From an uncultured Propionibacteriaceae bacterium (GTDB lineage Bacteria > Actinomycetota > Actinomycetes > Propionibacteriales > Propionibacteriaceae): a stretch of 5,799 nucleotides of DNA. Positions 1-5,799 of this stretch are shown here, piece after piece (within the stretch, counting starts at the first letter, position 1; every line of letters begins with the position of its first letter). Location: contig CALMAD010000031.1 of assembly GCA_937859105.1 (NCBI GenBank), positions 1 through 5,799 on the forward strand, written 5' to 3'. Below the pieces are notes generated by a model. That model saw only the letters and a list, made by a program, of their open reading frames with translations, did not search any database and had not been told where the DNA came from. The position numbers and the translations under genes are program-made.

Positions 1-743
1 CCCGCGGGCAGCGCGGCGCGCGGACGTCGGCCGCCGGAGTCGGTCATGCGCGCGACGGCGGCGTCGGGCGGGAGCCGGTGCAGCGCGAGGATCTCGTGGC
101 CGTCGGCGGTGAGGCGGGTGGCGTCCGTCTCCGAGACGGTGCGGGTGGCGAAGACGAGCTCGAGAGCGTCCTCCCAGCCGAGGTACGGGCGCAGCCAGTC
201 GACGACCAGCGGACGGCCGACCTCGGGCCCCCAGCCCATCTCCTCCTCCATCTCGCGGGAGAGCCCGCCGGCGGGGGACTCGAACGGCTCCACGATGCCG
301 CCCGGCAGCTCCCAGTCGGGCTTGAAGGAGGTCTCGCACAGCAGGACGCGGGCCGCGGCGTCCTGCACCAGCGCGTGCGCGATCAGCCGCTTGCGCGGTG
401 TGACGGTGTTCATCACCGCGGTGAAGCCGTCGCGGCCGGCGGCGACGTCGGTCGCCAGCCGGGCGTACTGGCGCAGGTCGGTGTACGTGCCGTCGGGACG
501 CCGCGCCGCGCCCCGCAGCAGCCCCTCGAACCGGAACCCCTGCCGGTGGAGGGTCCGTCGGCCCACCGTGTCGTCGACGGCCACGCGGGCCACGAGCCGG
601 TGAAGACCCTGGTCGGCGAACGCGTGCCGGCAGGCCTCGGCGACCCCGCGCTCGAGCGCGATGGGGTCGCCGGACGGCTCCCACGTGAGGACCCCTTCGG
701 GCCCGTCACGCAGGAGCCGCACGTGGCCTGCTGGGGCACTCAC
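1..743 (-). CDS. Half-GNAT / Nudix hydrolase fusion protein, partial at its 3' end
   Basis: The frame opens at GTG 743-741 and stays open to the window edge, giving 247 visible residues. Residues 149-171 carry a complete Nudix box (G149, E155, R163, E164, E167, E168, G170, with W171 in the last hydrophobic place), the Mg-binding site of nucleoside diphosphate-X pyrophosphohydrolases; the Nudix fold spans about 107-225. Residues 30-96 resemble only the second half of a RimJ/RimL-type GNAT acetyltransferase: an EACRHAF-like helix, HRLVARV strand, then RQGFRFEGLLRG. The usual first strands and acetyl-CoA pyrophosphate loop are absent or eroded, so acetyltransferase activity is doubtful. The start is supported because no ATG, GTG or TTG lies upstream in this frame back to about 1020. 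It begins 2 bases after the glgB stop, so it is probably co-transcribed. The Shine-Dalgarno is weak (purine-rich GAGTAGGG). P186, 16 residues after G170, is a weak hint of the ADP-ribose or ADP-sugar subgroup; the substrate is otherwise unknown. Confidence 0.85.
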   Translation of the reverse strand, partial: MSAPAGHVRLLRDGPEGVLTWEPSGDPIALERGVAEACRHAFADQGLHRLVARVAVDDTVGRRTLHRQGFRFEGLLRGAARRPDGTYTDLRQYARLATDVAAGRDGFTAVMNTVTPRKRLIAHALVQDAAARVLLCETSFKPDWELPGGIVEPFESPAGGLSREMEEEMGWGPEVGRPLVVDWLRPYLGWEDALELVFATRTVSETDATRLTADGHEILALHRLPPDAAVARMTDSGGRRPRAALPA

Positions 744-745
744 CC

Positions 746-2896
<2,151 letters not shown>

Positions 2897-2898
2897 CG

Positions 2899-4254
2899 TC
2901 ACTCCTTTACTTCCTTCGACTCAGGCGAGCCCGCGGCTCGCTGCGTTTGCTCGAGGATCGCCCGCATGGGGATCGAGACCCATGTCGGTCGGTTTCTCAG
3001 CTCATACACCACTTCGTAAACGGCCTTGTCGACCTCGTAGGCAGACAGCAGGTCGCCGCGGAAATCCTTCGGCCCACAGTATCCCGAGCAGAAGGCGCGA
3101 CGGGAGGCTTCGGCCCAGTTCTTCGCCGCGTCCGAGGAGGGGTCGGAATGGGCCGACCGAGCGTAGTCGAACGACCGCATCATCCCGGCCACATCGCGCC
3201 ACACCGAGTCGGGTTCGCGCCGCTCGGCGGCCGTCTTCGCCGGCTCGCCCTCGAAGTCGATGATGGTCCAGCCGTGTGGGCCGGCGAGGGTCTGCCCAAG
3301 GTGGAAATCCCCGTGGACGCGCTGCGTTGCGACCTGCTGCCCCTCCAGCGCAGCGAACCCGCGCCGCAGGTCGGCCACGTGGGGATCCAGGACGCCGGCG
3401 ACGGCGGCCGCGGCGTCCAGCCGGCGGATCATGGTGGCCGCGATCTCGTCGCCGGGGCGGGTGGACGTGCCGAAGGCGTCCGCGAGTTCGCGGTGGACGC
3501 GGCGCAGCGCGCGGCCCAGTTCCTCCGCTCGCTCGGTGAAGTCCTCCCCGGCGGCGCAGGCGGCGCTGGCGAGCTCCCAGCCGTCGGTGACGTCGGGGAC
3601 CCGTTCGATGACCATGCCGAGGTCGGTGGTCTGCCCCGAGGGCCACGGGCCGGTGAGGCGGCCCCAGAGGGCCGGCGTGGCCGCGGAGGTGCCGTCGAGC
3701 GCGGTGAGCACCTCGGCGTCCAGATTCGGGCCGGGCTCGACGCGCCGGAACAGCTTGAACAGCCCGGCGCCCACGACGATCGTCGTGTTGGATTGCTCGC
3801 CGCGCCACACGCGCGCGCCCGCGACCTCGTCGGGGGCGAGGTGGCGCCGCCAGTCCATAGCGGCGCGCGGGTTCTCGTCGAGCACGCGGACGAACTCGAC
3901 GACGGACGCCTCGTCCTCCGTCGCGTCGTGGACGTCCGCCCGGCCGAGGCCCGAGATGTCGGCCTCGCCCAGCGGCTCGCTGGGGCCCTCGCCGGGCGCG
4001 TGGTAGGCCGCGAGCAGGTGGTAGTACTCGGTGCGCCCGTCGTCGTAGTCGATCGTCGCGATCTCGCTGCGCAGCGCGGGCAGAACCCCCTCGGGGGTGT
4101 AGAAGTCCAGCGGCGTCAGCCGGGAGATCGTGCCCGGGGAGCCCTTGCCGCCGAACCAGCGGACGGTCTGAAGGTGGCCCCACCAGGCGGCCCTCAGGGC
4201 CTCGTCGGTCGACTCGGTCGGGTCGGTCGCTTCGGTCAGGTCGTGATCGGTCAT
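2899..4254 (-). CDS. pep2: Maltokinase (Pep2/Mak), ATP + maltose to maltose 1-phosphate
   Basis: The enzyme phosphorylates maltose at C1 to give maltose 1-phosphate, the donor for GlgE. The 451-residue length matches actinobacterial maltokinases (about 450). Residues 1-140 form the family's N-terminal cap region, including the typical RWFGGKG (32-38). The kinase fold follows, related to aminoglycoside phosphotransferases: a nucleotide loop at GEQSNT (152-157), a candidate phosphate-binding K167 in LFKLFRR, the catalytic loop HGDFHLGQ (314-321, base D316), the metal-binding IDFEGEP (D333), then WRDVAGMMRSFDYA and RNRPTW near the C-terminus. ATG 4254 follows the treS stop by 7 bases. Its GAGG Shine-Dalgarno overlaps that stop, with 5 bases of spacing. 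In mycobacteria TreS and Pep2 form a complex, and in some other actinobacteria they are fused; here they are separate but adjacent, so association is plausible. The TGA stop lies between the glgB Shine-Dalgarno and its ATG. The extreme N-terminus (1-20, rich in Asp, Thr and Glu) looks unstructured. Confidence 0.95.
   Translation of the reverse strand: MTDHDLTEATDPTESTDEALRAAWWGHLQTVRWFGGKGSPGTISRLTPLDFYTPEGVLPALRSEIATIDYDDGRTEYYHLLAAYHAPGEGPSEPLGEADISGLGRADVHDATEDEASVVEFVRVLDENPRAAMDWRRHLAPDEVAGARVWRGEQSNTTIVVGAGLFKLFRRVEPGPNLDAEVLTALDGTSAATPALWGRLTGPWPSGQTTDLGMVIERVPDVTDGWELASAACAAGEDFTERAEELGRALRRVHRELADAFGTSTRPGDEIAATMIRRLDAAAAVAGVLDPHVADLRRGFAALEGQQVATQRVHGDFHLGQTLAGPHGWTIIDFEGEPAKTAAERREPDSVWRDVAGMMRSFDYARSAHSDPSSDAAKNWAEASRRAFCSGYCGPKDFRGDLLSAYEVDKAVYEVVYELRNRPTWVSIPMRAILEQTQRAAGSPESKEVKE
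2902..2908 (-). promoter_or_regulatory. Ribosome binding site of glgB, inside the pep2 3' end
   Basis: The minus strand reads AAAGGAG from 2908 to 2902, followed by the pep2 stop TGA (2901-2899), then CG and ATG at 2896-2894. Five bases separate the site from the ATG, which is ideal. The competing GTG at 2902-2900 begins on the last G of this site and has no other Shine-Dalgarno, so this site decides the start. A ribosome ending pep2 would stop on the glgB initiation region, which favours translational coupling. Confidence 0.8.
2925..2941 (-). repeat. Perfect 7-bp inverted repeat with 3-base loop near the pep2 3' end
   Basis: GCGAGCC (2925-2931) pairs with GGCTCGC (2935-2941) around a 3-base loop, or as a 6-bp stem with a 5-base loop. 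In the mRNA the hairpin ends 16 bases before the glgB Shine-Dalgarno. It lies within the codons for RAAGS near the maltokinase C-terminus. No T-run follows it, so it is not a typical intrinsic terminator. It might influence pep2/glgB coupling or mRNA processing, or it may be chance in GC-rich coding DNA. Confidence 0.4.
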
Positions 4255-4259
4255 CGTCG

Positions 4260-4263
4260 CCTC
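4260..4263 (-). promoter_or_regulatory. Ribosome binding site of pep2, overlapping the treS stop codon
   Basis: The minus strand reads TGAGG from 4264, where TGA is the treS stop; GAGG (4263-4260) serves as the Shine-Dalgarno 5 bases ahead of ATG 4254. Translation of treS through its stop would clear this site, so treS and pep2 are likely coupled, in the same design as the pep2/glgB junction. Confidence 0.65.
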
Positions 4264-5799
4264 ACATCGTGAGCCAGGAGAAACCGTAGGGCGGCAGGGT
4301 CAGCACGTACGGCTCCGCGGTGATCTCCGCGGGCTCGGTGCCGAGCGAGGCCCCGAACAGGGGCGACGGGCGGCGTCCGGCGTACGCACTGAGGTTCAGC
4401 TCGACGGTTTGCTCGGTGTCGGTCAGGTTGTTGCAGGACAGGACGGCCGCGCCGTCGTGCTCCCGGACGAACGAGAACACCTGCTGCGCCCCGCCCAGGT
4501 CGCGGAAGCCGCCGCGGCCGAACGCGGGCTGGCGCCGCCGGACGTCGAGCACGGTGCGCACCCAGTTCAGTTGGGACGCCGGGTCGGCCCGCTGCGCCTC
4601 GACGTTGATCGCCTGGGGCGCGTATTCCTCGTCGTCGATCAGGGGGTAGGGGAAGTAGTCGGGGTCGGCGTCGGAGAAGCCGGCGCCCTCCTCGGCGGAC
4701 CACTGCATCGGCGTCCGGACGCCGTCGCGGTCGGGCAGCCAGATGTTGTCGCCCATCCCGATCTCGTCGCCGTAGTACAGCACCGGCGACCCGGGCAGGG
4801 CGAGCAGCATCGCGTGGAGCAACCGGATCCGCCGCTGGTCGTTGTCGACCAGCGGCGCGAGGCGCCGCCGGATGCCGAGGTTGCACTTCATGCGGGGCAC
4901 CGGGGCGTACTCGCTCCACATGTACTGCCGCTCGTCCTCGGTCACCATCTCCAGCGTCAGCTCGTCGTGGTTGCGCAGGAACGTGCCCCACTGGCAGCCG
5001 GGCGGGATCTCGGGCGTGTCGGCCAGGATCTGGCTGATCGACTCGCGCGACCCGCGGCGCAGGCCCATGTAGAGGCGCGGCATCACCGGAAAGTGGAAGG
5101 CCATGTGGCACTCGTCGTCGTCGCCGAAGTACTCGATGACGTCGTCGGGCCACTGGTTCGCCTCGCACAGCAGGATCGTGCCCGGGAACTCCTCCTCGCA
5201 CATCGCGCGCACCTGCTTGAGGATGTCGTGCGTGCCGGGCAGGTTCTCGCAGTTGGTCCGGTCGGCCTCGATGAGGTAGGGGACGGCGTCCAGCCGGAAG
5301 CCGTCGAAGCCGAGCGACAGCCAGAACCGGATCGCGGCCATGATGTCGGCCAGGACCGCCGGGTTCTCGAAGTTCAGGTCGGGCTGGTGGCTGTAGAAGC
5401 GGTGCCAGTAGTACTGCCCGCGGACCGGGTCGTACGTCCAGTTCGACTCTTCGGAGTCGATGAAGATGATCCGCGCGTCGGCGAACTCGGTCGGTTCGTC
5501 GCGCCAGACGTAGTAGTCGCCGTAGGGGCCGTCGGGGTCGCTGCGCGACTCCTCGAACCACGGGTGGGCGTCGGAGGTGTGGTTCATGACGAAGTCGCTG
5601 ATGACCTTCATGCCGCGCTCGTGCGCGGACGAGAGCAACTCGCGCAGGTCGTCGAGGGTGCCCAGCTCGGGCTGGACGTCGGTGTAGTCCTCCACGTCGT
5701 ACCCCCCGTCGCGCAGCGGCGACGGGAAGAACGGCGGCAGCCAGAGGCAGTCGATGCCCAGCCAGGCCAGATAGTCCAGCTTGGACGTGAGCCCGGCCA
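4262..5799 (-). CDS. treS: Trehalose synthase TreS (maltose alpha-D-glucosyltransferase), partial at its 5' end
   Basis: TreS interconverts trehalose and maltose by intramolecular transglucosylation; in the GlgE route it supplies maltose to Pep2. The frame is open to the right edge, and 511 residues are visible (first full codon at 5797-5795). From my recollection of mycobacterial TreS (about 600 residues), roughly the first 40-70 are missing, including the true start. The visible part begins at the [21 protein letters not shown] segment of the barrel. GH13 regions are DFVMNH, then GFRLDAVPY with the nucleophile Asp at 5290-5288, LLCEANQWP with the acid/base Glu at 5164-5162, and [12 protein letters not shown] with the third Asp at 4966-4964. 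TreS hallmarks include [35 protein letters not shown], and [20 protein letters not shown]. The C-terminal beta domain closes with [11 protein letters not shown] and TGA at 4264-4262. No Pep2 domain is fused. Other GH13 members such as amylosucrase or oligo-1,6-glucosidase fit less well. Confidence 0.97.
   Translation of the reverse strand, partial: AGLTSKLDYLAWLGIDCLWLPPFFPSPLRDGGYDVEDYTDVQPELGTLDDLRELLSSAHERGMKVISDFVMNHTSDAHPWFEESRSDPDGPYGDYYVWRDEPTEFADARIIFIDSEESNWTYDPVRGQYYWHRFYSHQPDLNFENPAVLADIMAAIRFWLSLGFDGFRLDAVPYLIEADRTNCENLPGTHDILKQVRAMCEEEFPGTILLCEANQWPDDVIEYFGDDDECHMAFHFPVMPRLYMGLRRGSRESISQILADTPEIPPGCQWGTFLRNHDELTLEMVTEDERQYMWSEYAPVPRMKCNLGIRRRLAPLVDNDQRRIRLLHAMLLALPGSPVLYYGDEIGMGDNIWLPDRDGVRTPMQWSAEEGAGFSDADPDYFPYPLIDDEEYAPQAINVEAQRADPASQLNWVRTVLDVRRRQPAFGRGGFRDLGGAQQVFSFVREHDGAAVLSCNNLTDTEQTVELNLSAYAGRRPSPLFGASLGTEPAEITAEPYVLTLPPYGFSWLTM

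Noticed and set aside
413..739. A 108-codon minus-strand frame starting at GTG 739
   Set aside because: It is out of frame with the GNAT/Nudix protein, starts 4 bases later and has no domain. The frame from GTG 743 encodes a perfect Nudix box.
2947..4272. A 441-codon plus-strand open frame opposite the maltokinase gene, and a 393-codon minus-strand frame overlapping it
   Set aside because: Both are shadows of the maltokinase reading frame: the products are Arg-, Gly- and Ala-rich without motifs, while the maltokinase frame holds all catalytic motifs.
4251..5561. A 436-codon minus-strand open frame over treS
   Set aside because: The product is strongly Arg/Pro/Ala-rich, typical of a frame-shifted reading of a GC-rich gene, and the treS frame contains every GH13 motif.

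Overview
The window looks like high-GC actinobacterial DNA. Coding is wall to wall, all on the minus strand, with strongly GC-biased third codon positions and gaps of only 2 to 7 bases between genes. Gene content and order (trehalose synthase, maltokinase, glycogen branching enzyme) match the GlgE-pathway loci of Actinomycetota. A genus cannot be fixed from the sequence; a Nocardioides-like or other Propionibacteriales background is a guess.

In transcription order (right to left) the layout is as follows. (1) treS, 5799 to 4262, cut at its 5' end by the window edge. (2) The maltokinase gene pep2/mak, 4254 to 2899, complete. (3) glgB, 2896 to 746, complete, with a long acidic low-complexity C-terminal tail partly encoded by a 15-bp tandem repeat. 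(4) A gene for a protein with a partial GNAT-like N-terminus and a canonical Nudix hydrolase domain, starting GTG at 743 and running off the left edge. There is no gene-free stretch, and I see no convincing promoter, terminator, RNA gene, mobile element or CRISPR array.

The first three products form most of the GlgE route. TreS interconverts trehalose and maltose, Pep2 phosphorylates maltose to maltose 1-phosphate, GlgE (not in the window, probably just upstream) would polymerise it into alpha-1,4-glucan, and GlgB adds alpha-1,6 branches. The treS/pep2 and pep2/glgB junctions place the Shine-Dalgarno next to or over the previous gene's stop codon, so translational coupling is likely.

Most of the window is a well-known pathway. 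The least ordinary parts are the half-GNAT/Nudix gene placed 2 bases after glgB, the repeat-bearing GlgB tail combined with a short GlgB N-terminus, and a perfect 7-bp hairpin at the 3' end of pep2 just ahead of the glgB ribosome binding site.
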